This document shows positions 15,056 to 24,152 of a stretch of DNA of 64,000 bases, piece after piece. The stretch's first letter is position 1. Each line of letters begins with the position of its first letter. The notes beneath the pieces are model-generated. The model was not told where the DNA came from. It did no database searches and saw only the letters and a list, made by a program, of their open reading frames with translations. Both the position numbers and the translations under genes were made by a program. Source of the stretch: Sphingomonadales bacterium (GTDB taxonomy: Bacteria; Pseudomonadota; Alphaproteobacteria; Sphingomonadales; Sphingomonadaceae). The stretch is taken from contig JAFLDB010000007.1 in assembly GCA_017302615.1 (NCBI GenBank), forward strand, positions 1 through 64,000, in the 5' to 3' direction.

Positions 15056-17563
15056 ATGCATTCGTTCGTCCGCCTGTCCCTGCTTGCCTCCAGCGCACTG
15101 ATCGCGCTGCCGGCCAGCGCCGCCCCATCCGATATCGCAGCGGTCGAAGCCGCTGAGGCTGATGCCGAGTCGGCCGATCAAGGCGAGGCGATTGTCGTCA
15201 CCGCCCGTCGCCGCGAGGAGAATGTGCAGGAAGTCCCGCTGGCCGTATCCGTGCTGGGCGGCGAACGGCTGGAGCAGCAAGGCACCTACAACCTGTCCAA
15301 GCTGAGCCAGGTGCAGCCGACCCTGCAATTCTATACCCAGAACCCGCGCAACACCTTCATCAACATCCGCGGGATCGGCGCGCCGTTCGGCCTGACCAAT
15401 GACGGGTTCGAGCAGGGCGTCGGCATCTATATCGACGATGTCTATTACAACCGCATCGCTTCGGCGACGCTGGACTTCGTCGACGTCGACCAGATCGAAA
15501 CCCTGCGCGGGCCGCAAGGCACGCTCTACGGCAAGAACACCACGTCCGGCGCGATCAGCATCACCACCCGCGCGCCCAGTTTCGACTTTGAAGGCAAGGC
15601 CGAGGTTTCGCTCGGCAACCTTGGCTTCAAGCAAGGCAAGGCTTCGATCTCGGGCCCGCTGTCCGACACGCTGGCCGCGCGGATCAGCGTTTCCACCACC
15701 AGCCGGCGGGGAACGATCTACAACCTGACCACCGGCACCTGGATCCAGTCGGTCGACAATCTTGGGGTGCGCGGCAGTGTGCTGTGGAAGCCCGGCAGCG
15801 ATCTGGCGGTGACCCTGTCGGGCGACTGGAACCTGCAGGACCCGATCTGCTGCGCGTTGCCGTTCTATTCCTATGGCCCGACCCAGCGCGCCGCCAATCG
15901 CCAGTTGCCGGCGCTGCTGACCTATTTCCCCGGCTATCCCCGCGCCGACTATCCGCTGCCGAACGTCAATCCCTATGATCGGCTGACCGATGTCGACGCC
16001 CGGCTTTCGGCGCGCAACGAGCACGGCGGCCTTTCAGCCCGGGCAGTGTGGGACGTGAGCGATTCCAGCACGCTGACCTCGATCACGGCCTGGCGTTACT
16101 GGGATTGGGGCCCGGCCAACGACCGCGACTATACCGGACTGGAAGTCTATACCAAGGTCAACAACCCGACCAAGCAGAACCAGTACACCCAGGAATTCCG
16201 CGTCAATCACAAGGGGAACGGGTTCGATTTCGTGGTCGGGCTGTTCGGGTTCCACCAGCAGATCCGCACCAGCGGGATCCAGGAAACCGGGCGCGATGCC
16301 AGCAAATGGCTGCTCAATCCCGCCAATGCCCTGTCGAACAATCCCGCCGTGGCCGGGAACCTGGTGGCGGTCAACGATATCAGGCTCGATAACACCAGCC
16401 TGGCCGCCTTCGGCAAGCTCAACTGGGATGTGACGGACCGGCTGGTGATCTCGCCCGGAATCCGCATCAACTATGACAAGAAGAAGGGCCGCTACGATTC
16501 CGTCGTTACCGGCACGGCATCCGACGGGACGCGGCAGATCGTTTCGCCAGTGCCGGGGGCACCCTATTACTCCGACCCGTGGATCGCGCAGCAGCGCGGC
16601 ATTCAGGCCTCGCAGTTCTTCGAACCGGAATTCAGCGCCTGGAACGTCTCGTACGATCTCAACCTGCGCTACCGGGTGGCGGACGACGTCAACGTCTATG
16701 CGACCTATGCCCGCTCGTTCAAGACCGGCGGGATCAACCTCAACGGGGTGCCGGCCGATGCGAACGGCGTGCCGATTGCCTCGGCCTTCACGATCCTGCC
16801 GGAAAAGGTCGATCACTTCGAACTGGGCGTGAAAACGCAGGCCTGGGACCGGCGGATTACCTTCAATGTTTCGGCCTACTGGACCGAGATCAAGGACTTC
16901 CAGGCCAGCGTCAGCAACGGCCAGCTCGGCACGGTGCGCGGCTATCTGGCCAATGCCGACAAGGTCCGCAGCCGCGGGGTGGAAGCCGATCTCTCTATCC
17001 GGCCGAGTGACCGGTTCCGGCTTTATGCCAACCTGGCCTATACCGACGCCGTGTTCGTCAGCTTCTGCGATGCGCCGCCGCCGCCGGAGCTGGCCGGAGG
17101 ATCGAGCACCGGGATCGTCGTTACCGGCAAGTGCACCTATACCGGCACGATTGGCGCACCGGGCACGCCGGGGGCGGTCAGCCCGCCGTTCGTTGATGCC
17201 TCGGGCGCCGTGCTGCCGGGCGTATCGAAGTGGGCCGCATCGTGGGGCGCGGAATACAACGTGCCGGGCAAGCTGCTTGGCGGGGACGGGGAATTCTACC
17301 TTGGCTATGACGCCAGCTACCGCTCGCGCTGGTCATCCAACCCGACCCCGTCGATCTACACCTGGGTCGATGGTTACGCGCTGCACAACTTCCGGCTTGG
17401 CTTCCGCACCGACGGCTTCGAAGTGTTCGGCTGGGTCCGCAACGCTTTCGACCGGAATTATGCCGAACTGCTGCTGGCCGGGACCGGCGGAAATACCGGC
17501 CTGATTGCCGGCCAGATCGGCGATCCGCGCACCTTTGGGGGAACGATCAAGCTGTCGTTCTGA
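15056..17563 (+). CDS. TonB-dependent receptor 2
   Basis: This 835-residue outer-membrane receptor has a signal peptide (LLASSALIALPASA), a TonB-box-like GEAIVVTARRREEN, a plug with NIRGIGAPFG, QIETLRGPQGTLYGKNTT and GAISITTRAP, and a barrel ending FGGTIKLSF. ATG 15056 has AAAGGA at 15043-15048; an in-frame start at 15023 would bury the signal peptide. Residues 265-266 are a vicinal Cys-Cys pair in an early extracellular-loop region (DPICCALPF), a feature also found at nearly the same place in TBDR 3. The substrate is unknown. It may be co-transcribed with the DUF2292 gene and converges on the S9 peptidase. Confidence 0.93.
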   Translation: MHSFVRLSLLASSALIALPASAAPSDIAAVEAAEADAESADQGEAIVVTARRREENVQEVPLAVSVLGGERLEQQGTYNLSKLSQVQPTLQFYTQNPRNTFINIRGIGAPFGLTNDGFEQGVGIYIDDVYYNRIASATLDFVDVDQIETLRGPQGTLYGKNTTSGAISITTRAPSFDFEGKAEVSLGNLGFKQGKASISGPLSDTLAARISVSTTSRRGTIYNLTTGTWIQSVDNLGVRGSVLWKPGSDLAVTLSGDWNLQDPICCALPFYSYGPTQRAANRQLPALLTYFPGYPRADYPLPNVNPYDRLTDVDARLSARNEHGGLSARAVWDVSDSSTLTSITAWRYWDWGPANDRDYTGLEVYTKVNNPTKQNQYTQEFRVNHKGNGFDFVVGLFGFHQQIRTSGIQETGRDASKWLLNPANALSNNPAVAGNLVAVNDIRLDNTSLAAFGKLNWDVTDRLVISPGIRINYDKKKGRYDSVVTGTASDGTRQIVSPVPGAPYYSDPWIAQQRGIQASQFFEPEFSAWNVSYDLNLRYRVADDVNVYATYARSFKTGGINLNGVPADANGVPIASAFTILPEKVDHFELGVKTQAWDRRITFNVSAYWTEIKDFQASVSNGQLGTVRGYLANADKVRSRGVEADLSIRPSDRFRLYANLAYTDAVFVSFCDAPPPPELAGGSSTGIVVTGKCTYTGTIGAPGTPGAVSPPFVDASGAVLPGVSKWAASWGAEYNVPGKLLGGDGEFYLGYDASYRSRWSSNPTPSIYTWVDGYALHNFRLGFRTDGFEVFGWVRNAFDRNYAELLLAGTGGNTGLIAGQIGDPRTFGGTIKLSF

Positions 17564-17642
17564 TCCCCCGGGGAAACCTCTCCTCCCGATCGACCGGGGG
17601 ACGGAACCTGGCACGCCCTTCCATTCGGGGCCATGCCGGCCG

Positions 17643-17670
17643 GGCGGAGCCACCATATGGTGGCTCCGCC
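17643..17670. terminator. Perfect 28-bp palindrome between TBDR 2 and S9 peptidase
   Basis: The two 14-base arms 17643-17656 and 17657-17670 are exact inverse complements centred on CATATG. The site lies between two convergent genes, so a bidirectional terminator is the simplest reading; a symmetric protein-binding site is the alternative because no loop is left open. Confidence 0.65.
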
Positions 17671-17685
17671 TCTTGGCCTTGGCGC

Positions 17686-19641
17686 TTACTTCCCGCCCAG
17701 CAGGTGCTTCTGCCAGAACATCAGCTCGACCCAGAACTGGTAGTCGGCGTTCTCCTTCTTGGCGAAGCCGTGGCCTTCGTTCATGCCGACCAGGTGCCAG
17801 GCCGGGCGGCCCTTGGCACGAACCGCGGCGACGGCCTGGTCGGCCTCGCTCTTGGGCACGCGCGGGTCGTTGGCGCCGGTCACCACCAGCAGCGGAATGG
17901 TCAGCTTGTCGATATTGGTCAGCGGGCTGATTTCGATCAGCTTGGCGCGCTGCTTGGGATCGCGCTCGTCGCCGTATTCCACCCGGCGCAGGTCGCGGCG
18001 GTAGGACTGGGTGTTCTCCAGGAAGGTGACGAAGTTCGAAATCGCGACGATGCAGTCCGCCGCCTTGAAGCGGCCGCCATAGCGGATCGCGGTGGCATAG
18101 CACATGTAGCCACCATAGGACCCGCCCTGCACGGCGATGCGGTCCTTGTCGATGCCTGGATCGGCTTCCAGCCGGTCAAGGAACGCGCCGATGTCCTTGA
18201 CCGAATTTTCGCGCAGGAACGGCCCGTTATCGAGGGAGACGAAGCGCTTGCCGAAGCCGGTCGAGCCGCGCACGTTGGGGTAAAATACCGCCACGCCCAG
18301 CTCGTTCAGCAGGTAATTGGTCCGCCCGCGGAAACCGGGGGTGGACTGGCCTTCCGGCCCGCCGTGGATGTTGAAGATCAGCGGGCGCTTGCCGGGGAAC
18401 TTCTTCGGGTCCGGGCGATAGAGGAAGCCGCTGACCGGTTCCCCGTCAAAGCTCTTCACCTCGACGAATTCCGGCTCGACATTGACCGAGGGGTCAAGCC
18501 CGCCGGTTTCGCTCATCGTCCAGCGGGTCACTTCCAGCGTCTTGGGATCGACCGAATAGGCATCGGCCGGGACCTTGGCGGAGGAGATGGTAAAGCCGAT
18601 CGTGCCCCAGGGAGCAATGCCGACGCCGCCGATCGTGCCGGCCGGCAGGCCGGGCACTTCGCGCACCGCGCCGGTCTTGGGATCGAGCAGCCGCAGCTTG
18701 TACACCCCGGCCTCGTTCACGGTGTAGGCGATGAAGCTGCCGTCCTCGGCGATGTCGAAGCCTTCGACGTCCCACTTGGGTTCGGGGCTGCGGGGCGTGA
18801 ACTTGCCGGTCTTGGGATCGAGCGTGCCCAGCCGCTGGAAATCGCTGCCTTCGTCGCTGGTCACCCACAGGCTGCCATCGGGGGCAAAGCGGCCGCCGCC
18901 ATAGGCAATCGCCTTCTTGTGATCGCCGATCGGGGTCATCGCCCCGGTATCAAGGTCCAGCCAGTAGAGGTTGGTCTTGGTCACCGAGATATAGTTGGCG
19001 ACAACCGCCTGCTTGTTGCCGGGGGCAAAGCCGGCAATCGCCCAGCCGCCACCTTCGACCTGCTTGACCATTCGGTCGGTCTTGGGATCGCGCGGATCCA
19101 TGATGTAGAGGTCGGTATCGCGGCCGTTGCGGCGAGTGGAGCTGTAGGCGATCCACTTGCCGTCCTTGCTGACGGCGTTGAGGCCGTTGCGGCTCTTGCC
19201 GTCGGTCAGCAGGGTCAGCTTGCCGTCCTTCAGGGTATAGAGCTGGAAGAACTCGTCGCCGCCCTTGTCCTTCTGGACGATCATCGTGCCATCGCCCGGC
19301 AGATAGCCGCCGCGCAGCGGTTCCGGTTCAAAGCTGATCTGGGTGCGGGCCATGCCCGGGCCCTTGACGGTGTGGAGCTGCGCCACGTTGCCAAAGCGGG
19401 TGGAGATCAGCATCGATTTCGACACCGGATCCCAGTCGACAAACCCGGCGGTGCGGAATTCCATGTAGGGGCGGGTCGCCTCGACCAGGCTCATCGGCAC
19501 GGCGGGAATGCCGTCGGCTTCCAGCGCGGCCGGCTTGGGCGCGACCGGCATCGGCGCGCTGGTCGCCGCGGCCGGCGCGGTCTGCGCGAAAGCGGCGCTG
19601 GGCAGGGTCAGGGCGGTAAGGGCAAGCAGCAGATGGCGCAT
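17686..19641 (-). CDS. Secreted S9 family prolyl oligopeptidase-like peptidase
   Basis: This 651-residue serine peptidase has a signal peptide (MRHLLLALTALTLPSAAFA), a beta-propeller-type middle region with repeated LDPKTG motifs, and a C-terminal alpha/beta-hydrolase domain. The catalytic triad is visible: Ser in GGSYGGYM, Asp in GANDPRVP and His in NEGHGF. The oxyanion region FNIHGGPEGQ is also typical. It should cleave short peptides in the periplasm, and together with the neighbouring TBDRs could serve in peptide use. ATG 19641 is chosen for the signal peptide. It is transcribed away from the Flp pilin gene and toward TBDR 2. Confidence 0.93.
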   Translation of the reverse strand: MRHLLLALTALTLPSAAFAQTAPAAATSAPMPVAPKPAALEADGIPAVPMSLVEATRPYMEFRTAGFVDWDPVSKSMLISTRFGNVAQLHTVKGPGMARTQISFEPEPLRGGYLPGDGTMIVQKDKGGDEFFQLYTLKDGKLTLLTDGKSRNGLNAVSKDGKWIAYSSTRRNGRDTDLYIMDPRDPKTDRMVKQVEGGGWAIAGFAPGNKQAVVANYISVTKTNLYWLDLDTGAMTPIGDHKKAIAYGGGRFAPDGSLWVTSDEGSDFQRLGTLDPKTGKFTPRSPEPKWDVEGFDIAEDGSFIAYTVNEAGVYKLRLLDPKTGAVREVPGLPAGTIGGVGIAPWGTIGFTISSAKVPADAYSVDPKTLEVTRWTMSETGGLDPSVNVEPEFVEVKSFDGEPVSGFLYRPDPKKFPGKRPLIFNIHGGPEGQSTPGFRGRTNYLLNELGVAVFYPNVRGSTGFGKRFVSLDNGPFLRENSVKDIGAFLDRLEADPGIDKDRIAVQGGSYGGYMCYATAIRYGGRFKAADCIVAISNFVTFLENTQSYRRDLRRVEYGDERDPKQRAKLIEISPLTNIDKLTIPLLVVTGANDPRVPKSEADQAVAAVRAKGRPAWHLVGMNEGHGFAKKENADYQFWVELMFWQKHLLGGK

Positions 19642-19856
19642 GACAGGAATCCCCGTTGTTCGATTTGGAATGGTGCGGGTTGTGGCCGGGCTTGGCCTGC
19701 CGGGCAACCGGACAATCGACGAAAGGCTGATCCTGCCCCGTCAACGGTTGGCGCGGATATTAAGAAATTAACCATTTCCGGGCAGTCTGATCGCTCAGCC
19801 GGCCTTTACCCGGGCCGGTGCAGTCCGAGGCAAACCACGCAAGAGAGACCAGAGCC

Positions 19857-20033
19857 ATGAAATTTCTGACCAAGCTTCGCCAGGATATCGCCGGTGCGAC
19901 GGCCATCGAATATGGTCTGATCGCCGCCCTAATCGCGGTTGCAGCGATCACGGCCATGCAGGGCATGGGCAACGAACTGCAGACCACCTTCAACACCACG
20001 TCTTCGGCCATGCAGGGCGGCAACGCCGCCTGA
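19857..20033 (+). CDS. Flp-family type IVb pilin (orphan)
   Basis: This 58-residue pre-pilin has a short basic leader (MKFLTKLRQDIAG) and the class IVb cleavage context followed by ATAIEYGLIAALIAVAAI, the hydrophobic assembly helix with the Glu-Tyr pair characteristic of Flp pilins. A purine-rich AAGAGAGA (19841-19848) precedes ATG 19857. Flp pilins are processed by a TadV/CpaA prepilin peptidase and assembled into adhesive pili by the Tad/Cpa system. No tad or cpa gene is in the window, so assembly would depend on genes elsewhere. A 10-bp stem hairpin follows at 20057-20090. Confidence 0.92.
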   Translation: MKFLTKLRQDIAGATAIEYGLIAALIAVAAITAMQGMGNELQTTFNTTSSAMQGGNAA

Positions 20034-20056
20034 TCCGGGCCAGACTGACCTGCCGG

Positions 20057-20090
20057 GGCCGGCGGGTGTCCTTGCGGGCGCCCGCCGGCC
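20057..20090 (+). terminator. Hairpin after the Flp pilin gene
   Basis: GGCCGGCGGG (20057-20066) pairs exactly with CCCGCCGGCC (20081-20090) around a 14-base loop, 24 bp after the pilin stop. The T content downstream is low (CTGTTGC), so termination may be partial; such hairpins also protect abundant pilin mRNAs. Confidence 0.6.
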
Positions 20091-20310
20091 CTGTTGCATC
20101 TGTGCCACGGTGACCTGCCCAAATGGGCATGAGATGACCCAATCCGGCGGGAAATCCGGTGCGTTCGTCGACAAATCGAGTCGCTTCGCCTAAGGTGGCG
20201 TTGATATATACGGGTATGGCCCTATGTGGCGGCCCAGAAGATCCACGCGTGCCTTCTCCCCAGGAGGGCCCATGGTGGACCTCACTTGCGAAGTTTTCAG
20301 GGAGTGAACA

Positions 20311-23049
20311 ATGAAGATTACGGTTGCCCTCAGCGCCGGCGTATCCGCCGCAGCGCTCATGCTCCTGCCGGTTGCCCCGGCAATGGCCCAGACCGCCGAC
20401 GATACCGCGGCGGAAGAAACTGCCGAGCCGGAAATCGTCGTTACCGCCCAGGGCCGCGCCCAGGCGCTGGCCGACGTGCCGGTCGCGATTTCGGCGGTCA
20501 ACGCCGAAGCGCTGTCGAACAGCGGCGCCAACGACATCCGCCAGCTCAACCAGCTGGCTCCCTCGCTGATCGTGTCCTCGACCGGCTCGGAAGCCAACGG
20601 CTCGGCCCGTATCCGCGGGATCGGCACCGTGGGTGACAACCCGGGCCTGGAAAGCTCGGTTCCGGTGTTCATCGACGGCGTCTACCGTTCGCGTTCGGGC
20701 ATCGGCCTCAACGAACTGGGCGAAATCGACCGGGTCGAAGTGCTGCGCGGCCCGCAGGGCACGCTGGGCGGCCGCAACTCGTCGGCGGGCATGATCTCGA
20801 TCCACTCGAAGAAGCCGTCGTTCACCTTCGGCGGTTCGGGCGAAGCCACTTACGGCAACTATGATTTCCTGCGCCTGTCCGGCAGCCTGACCGGCCCGAT
20901 CAGCGAGACCGTCGCCGCCCGGTTCGACATCGTCACCGTGAAGCGCGATGGCTTCCTTGACGATCCGCGCAACGACAAGGACGTCAACAACCGCGCCCGC
21001 TTCTTCATGCGCGGCCAGATCCTGTGGGAGCCGAGCAGCGACATCACCGTCCGCCTGATCGGCGATTACACCTGGCGCGAAGAGCGGTGCTGCGGTGCGA
21101 TCTATGTCGACAACAGCGTCAATCCGTTCATCGGCAACCTGAACAACCCGTCGACCCCGCTGTCGCCGCTGCAGACCAACGGCAACAACATCATCAACGT
21201 CCTGCGCGATCTTGGTCAGCCGATGGCCGGGTTCAACCCGGGCTATGACCGCACGATCTACGTTTCGAACGGTCGCAGCTTTGCCGGCAAGACCAAGGAC
21301 TACGGTTTCTCGGGCGAAATCAAGTGGAACCTAGGCGGCGCCACGCTGACCTCGATCACCGCTTACCGCGAATACCGTTCGGGCCAGGGTTCGGACACCG
21401 ACTACGGCGCGGTGGACATCCTGTACCGCACGCCCAGCGACGACGCCTATCGCCAGTTCCACACCTTCACCCAGGAACTGCGCCTGCAGGGCGAAGCCTT
21501 TGATGGCAAGCTCGACTGGCTGGTCGGCGGCTTCTACGCCAATGAAAAGCTGACCCTGACGGACAACCTGAAGTTCGGCAGCCAGTATGGCCGCTTCGCC
21601 ACCTGCCGCATCATCTCGGGCGGCGGTCTGGCCGGGCTCTATTCGCCGACCAACCCGCTGTGCGTTGCACCCGGCGTCGGTCCGGCCACCCTGGCCGGGG
21701 CAACCGGGGCTTCGGGTCCGGACATCGTCGCGGCCTTCACCGCGCTCGACAACATGCGCAACGTGGGTTCGACCACCGATACCTACCGCCAGAACGGTGA
21801 AAACTGGGCGCTGTTTACCCACAACATCTTCCACATCACCGATCGCCTCGATCTGACGCTGGGTCTGCGTTACACCAACGACAAGAAGGACTTCAGCGCT
21901 CTCTTCGGCAACAACAACACCGTCTGCACCACCGTGCAGGGTCTGGTGACCGACGATCTGGCCAGCACCAATGCCACCGCCCGCGCGCTGGCCGGGGCGC
22001 TGATCGGCCTGTCGTGCCAGGGCAACTCGACCGCCGAACTCAACGGCGTTTCGATCAACTCGAAGCGCAGCGAAGACGAATGGACCGGCACCGCCATCCT
22101 TTCGTACAAGGCGACCGACGATCTGATGATCTACGGCAGCTTCTCGCGCGGGTACAAGGCGGGCGGCTTCAACCTTGACCGTTCGGCGCTGAAGGCTCCG
22201 ACCGCGACCTTCGCTTCGCTCGGCGGCGCGCAGGCTCTGGTCGGCAACCTGCAGTTCGCTCCGGAACTGGTGAACGCGTATGAAATCGGCGCCAAGTATG
22301 CGACCGGTCCGTTCAGCGCGAGCGTCACCCTGTTCCGTTCGGACTTCAGCAACTTCCAGCTGAACACCTTCAACGGCACCGTCTTCCTGGTCCAGTCGAT
22401 CAACGGCTGCAAGGCCAGCCTGGGCGGCGCTGACCGCGATACCAGCGCCGCCACCGGCGCCTGCGCGGCCAGCGATGTCAGCTGGGGTGTCCGGGCCGAG
22501 GGCGTCGAAATCGAAACCGCGCTGGTTCCGGCCGACAACCTCCGCGTCACTGCCGGTCTGACCTATTCGCAGACCAAGTACCGCGAGAACCTGGTCGGCA
22601 GCACCACTGGTGCCCCGCTCGATCCGGCCCTGCGCAAGCTGCCGGGCAACTACATGTCGAACGCGCCGGAAGCGGTGATCACCACCAGCATCGCCTGGAC
22701 GCCGGATATCGGCACCAATGGCATGTCGGCGCTGTTCTATGTCGATAGCCGCACCACCACCGACTACAACACCGGTTCGGACCTGTTCCCGCAGAAGGCC
22801 CAGGATGCCTTCACCATCGTCAACGCCCGCGTTGGCCTGCGTGGTCCGGACAGCAACTGGTCGCTGGAATTCTGGGTGCAGAACCTGTTCGACGTGGACT
22901 ATGCCCAGGTGGCCTTCAACTCGTCGTTCCAGGCGGGCACCACCGCGGCGCCGTTCACCGATCCGAACTATCCGGGCGGTCGTCAGCTGTTCTCGATGTT
23001 CCTCGGCGAACCGCGGACCTTCGGGGCGACCGTGCGCTTCAAGTTCTGA
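20311..23049 (+). CDS. TonB-dependent receptor 3
   Basis: This 912-residue outer-membrane receptor has a signal peptide ending VAPAMA-QT, a TonB-box-like PEIVVTAQGR, a plug with ARIRGIGTVG, RVEVLRGPQGTLGGRNSS and a barrel ending FGATVRFKF. GGGAGTG precedes ATG 20311. Residues 260-261 are a vicinal Cys-Cys pair (REERCCGAIY), at nearly the same place as in TBDR 2. The lysines appear to be coded mostly by AAG and the gene ends in a strong terminator, both fitting high expression. Ligand unknown. It is followed by an unrelated-looking three-gene enzyme cassette after the terminator. Confidence 0.93.
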   Translation: MKITVALSAGVSAAALMLLPVAPAMAQTADDTAAEETAEPEIVVTAQGRAQALADVPVAISAVNAEALSNSGANDIRQLNQLAPSLIVSSTGSEANGSARIRGIGTVGDNPGLESSVPVFIDGVYRSRSGIGLNELGEIDRVEVLRGPQGTLGGRNSSAGMISIHSKKPSFTFGGSGEATYGNYDFLRLSGSLTGPISETVAARFDIVTVKRDGFLDDPRNDKDVNNRARFFMRGQILWEPSSDITVRLIGDYTWREERCCGAIYVDNSVNPFIGNLNNPSTPLSPLQTNGNNIINVLRDLGQPMAGFNPGYDRTIYVSNGRSFAGKTKDYGFSGEIKWNLGGATLTSITAYREYRSGQGSDTDYGAVDILYRTPSDDAYRQFHTFTQELRLQGEAFDGKLDWLVGGFYANEKLTLTDNLKFGSQYGRFATCRIISGGGLAGLYSPTNPLCVAPGVGPATLAGATGASGPDIVAAFTALDNMRNVGSTTDTYRQNGENWALFTHNIFHITDRLDLTLGLRYTNDKKDFSALFGNNNTVCTTVQGLVTDDLASTNATARALAGALIGLSCQGNSTAELNGVSINSKRSEDEWTGTAILSYKATDDLMIYGSFSRGYKAGGFNLDRSALKAPTATFASLGGAQALVGNLQFAPELVNAYEIGAKYATGPFSASVTLFRSDFSNFQLNTFNGTVFLVQSINGCKASLGGADRDTSAATGACAASDVSWGVRAEGVEIETALVPADNLRVTAGLTYSQTKYRENLVGSTTGAPLDPALRKLPGNYMSNAPEAVITTSIAWTPDIGTNGMSALFYVDSRTTTDYNTGSDLFPQKAQDAFTIVNARVGLRGPDSNWSLEFWVQNLFDVDYAQVAFNSSFQAGTTAAPFTDPNYPGGRQLFSMFLGEPRTFGATVRFKF

Positions 23050-23076
23050 TCGCTCGGAACTTTCACGCGAAAACGG

Positions 23077-23113
23077 CCGGGGCGGTGCGCAAGCATCGCC
23101 CCGGTTGCTTTTT
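23077..23113 (+). terminator. Strong Rho-independent terminator after TBDR 3
   Basis: A 12-bp stem (23077-23088 with 23093-23104, one G-T pair) is capped by a GCAA tetraloop and followed by TTGCTTTTT. This is the best intrinsic terminator in the window and separates TBDR 3 from the NTF2/GNAT/hydrolase cassette. Confidence 0.88.
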
Positions 23114-23154
23114 GGGGCCGGGTGGCCTTAGGCGTGGTGACCAAAGGAGCTCCT

Positions 23155-23568
23155 ATGGAACCGCGCACCCAAGCCCTCGACCTGCTCACCCGCTATTACG
23201 CCGCGTTCAACGCCGGTGACTGGCAGGGGATGCTGGCCTGCCTCGATGACGGGGTGATCCACGATATCAACCAGGGCGGGCGGCAGATCGGCAAGGCGGC
23301 CTTTGCCGATTTTCTGAACCACATGGACCGCTGCTACCGCGAACGGCTGGACGGCATCGTGCTGATGGCCAGCGACGACGGCACCCGGGCCGCGGCCGAG
23401 TTCACGGTCCACGGCCAGTATCTCAGCACGGACGAGGGCCTGCCGGAAGCATCGGGACAGGCCTATGTCCTGCCCGCCGGGGCGTTCTTCTCAATCGCCG
23501 ACGGACTGATCACGCGGGTGACGGTCTATTACAACCTGACCGACTGGACCCGCCAGGTCGGCGGATGA
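23155..23568 (+). CDS. NTF2-like (ketosteroid-isomerase-related) protein
   Basis: This 137-residue protein has the cone-shaped NTF2/SnoaL fold signature: LLTRYYAAFNAGDWQGMLAC near the start, DINQGGRQIGKAAF, a FTVHGQY strand and YNLTDW at the end. It resembles the proteobacterial steroid delta-isomerase-related family, whose substrate is unknown. ATG 23155 has AAAGGAG at 23143-23149. Its stop overlaps the start of the GNAT gene by ATGA, and that gene overlaps the CN-hydrolase, so the three proteins are made together. Likely a small enzyme or binding protein acting on the same compound as its partners. Confidence 0.85.
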   Translation: MEPRTQALDLLTRYYAAFNAGDWQGMLACLDDGVIHDINQGGRQIGKAAFADFLNHMDRCYRERLDGIVLMASDDGTRAAAEFTVHGQYLSTDEGLPEASGQAYVLPAGAFFSIADGLITRVTVYYNLTDWTRQVGG

Positions 23569-24152
23569 CGATCCGGGTCACGCCCCTGACCGGCGCGGAT
23601 CTGCAGGCCGCGCTGCCGGACCTTGCGGCGCTGCGGATCGCGGTGTTCGCCGCCTGGCCCTATCTCTATGCCGGTTCGGAAGACTACGAGCGGGAATACC
23701 TCGCCGAATTCACCGCCGCGCCGGATGCCGTGCTGGTTGCCGCCTTCGATGGCGGGCGGATCGTCGGCGCGGCCACGGCCAGCCCGCTGGCCGCGCAGGA
23801 TGACTATATCCGCGCACCGTTCGACGCGGCCGGGATCGATCCGAGCGGGGTGTTCTACTTCGGGGAAAGCGTGCTGCTGCCGCAATACCGGGGGCAGGGG
23901 ATCGGCCATGCCTTTTTCGATCACCGCGAGGCGGCGGCGCGCGGCTGGGGGGCCAGCCATGCCGGCTTTTGCGCCGTCGTGCGCCCGGCCGATCACCCGG
24001 ACCGGCCGGCCGATTACGTGCCGCTCGACGCCTTCTGGACCCGGCGCGGTTATGCCCCGGTGCCGGGCATGATCGGCTCGTTCCACTGGCAGGACCACGG
24101 CGAGGCGGCAGAAAGCGCCAAGCCGATGCAATACTGGCTGCGCGCGCTGTGA
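23565..24152 (+). CDS. GNAT family N-acetyltransferase
   Basis: This 195-residue GNAT-fold acyltransferase shows the acetyl-CoA pyrophosphate loop in LPQYRGQGIGHAFF (R/Q-x-x-G-x-G/A) and the preceding FGESVLL strand. Such enzymes transfer acetyl from acetyl-CoA to an amine; the acceptor cannot be told. It overlaps the NTF2-like gene (ATGA at 23565-23568) and the CN-hydrolase gene (GTGA at 24149-24152). The coupling implies a shared pathway, for instance acylation and later hydrolysis of an amine or amide. I see no signal peptide; it is cytoplasmic. Confidence 0.85.
   Translation: MTIRVTPLTGADLQAALPDLAALRIAVFAAWPYLYAGSEDYEREYLAEFTAAPDAVLVAAFDGGRIVGAATASPLAAQDDYIRAPFDAAGIDPSGVFYFGESVLLPQYRGQGIGHAFFDHREAAARGWGASHAGFCAVVRPADHPDRPADYVPLDAFWTRRGYAPVPGMIGSFHWQDHGEAAESAKPMQYWLRAL

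Noticed and set aside
17704..19860. Long open frame on the plus strand opposite the S9 peptidase
   Set aside because: It is the antisense shadow of a GC-rich gene; the composition is Arg/Gly/Ala/His-rich and no domain is seen, while the minus strand has a complete peptidase.
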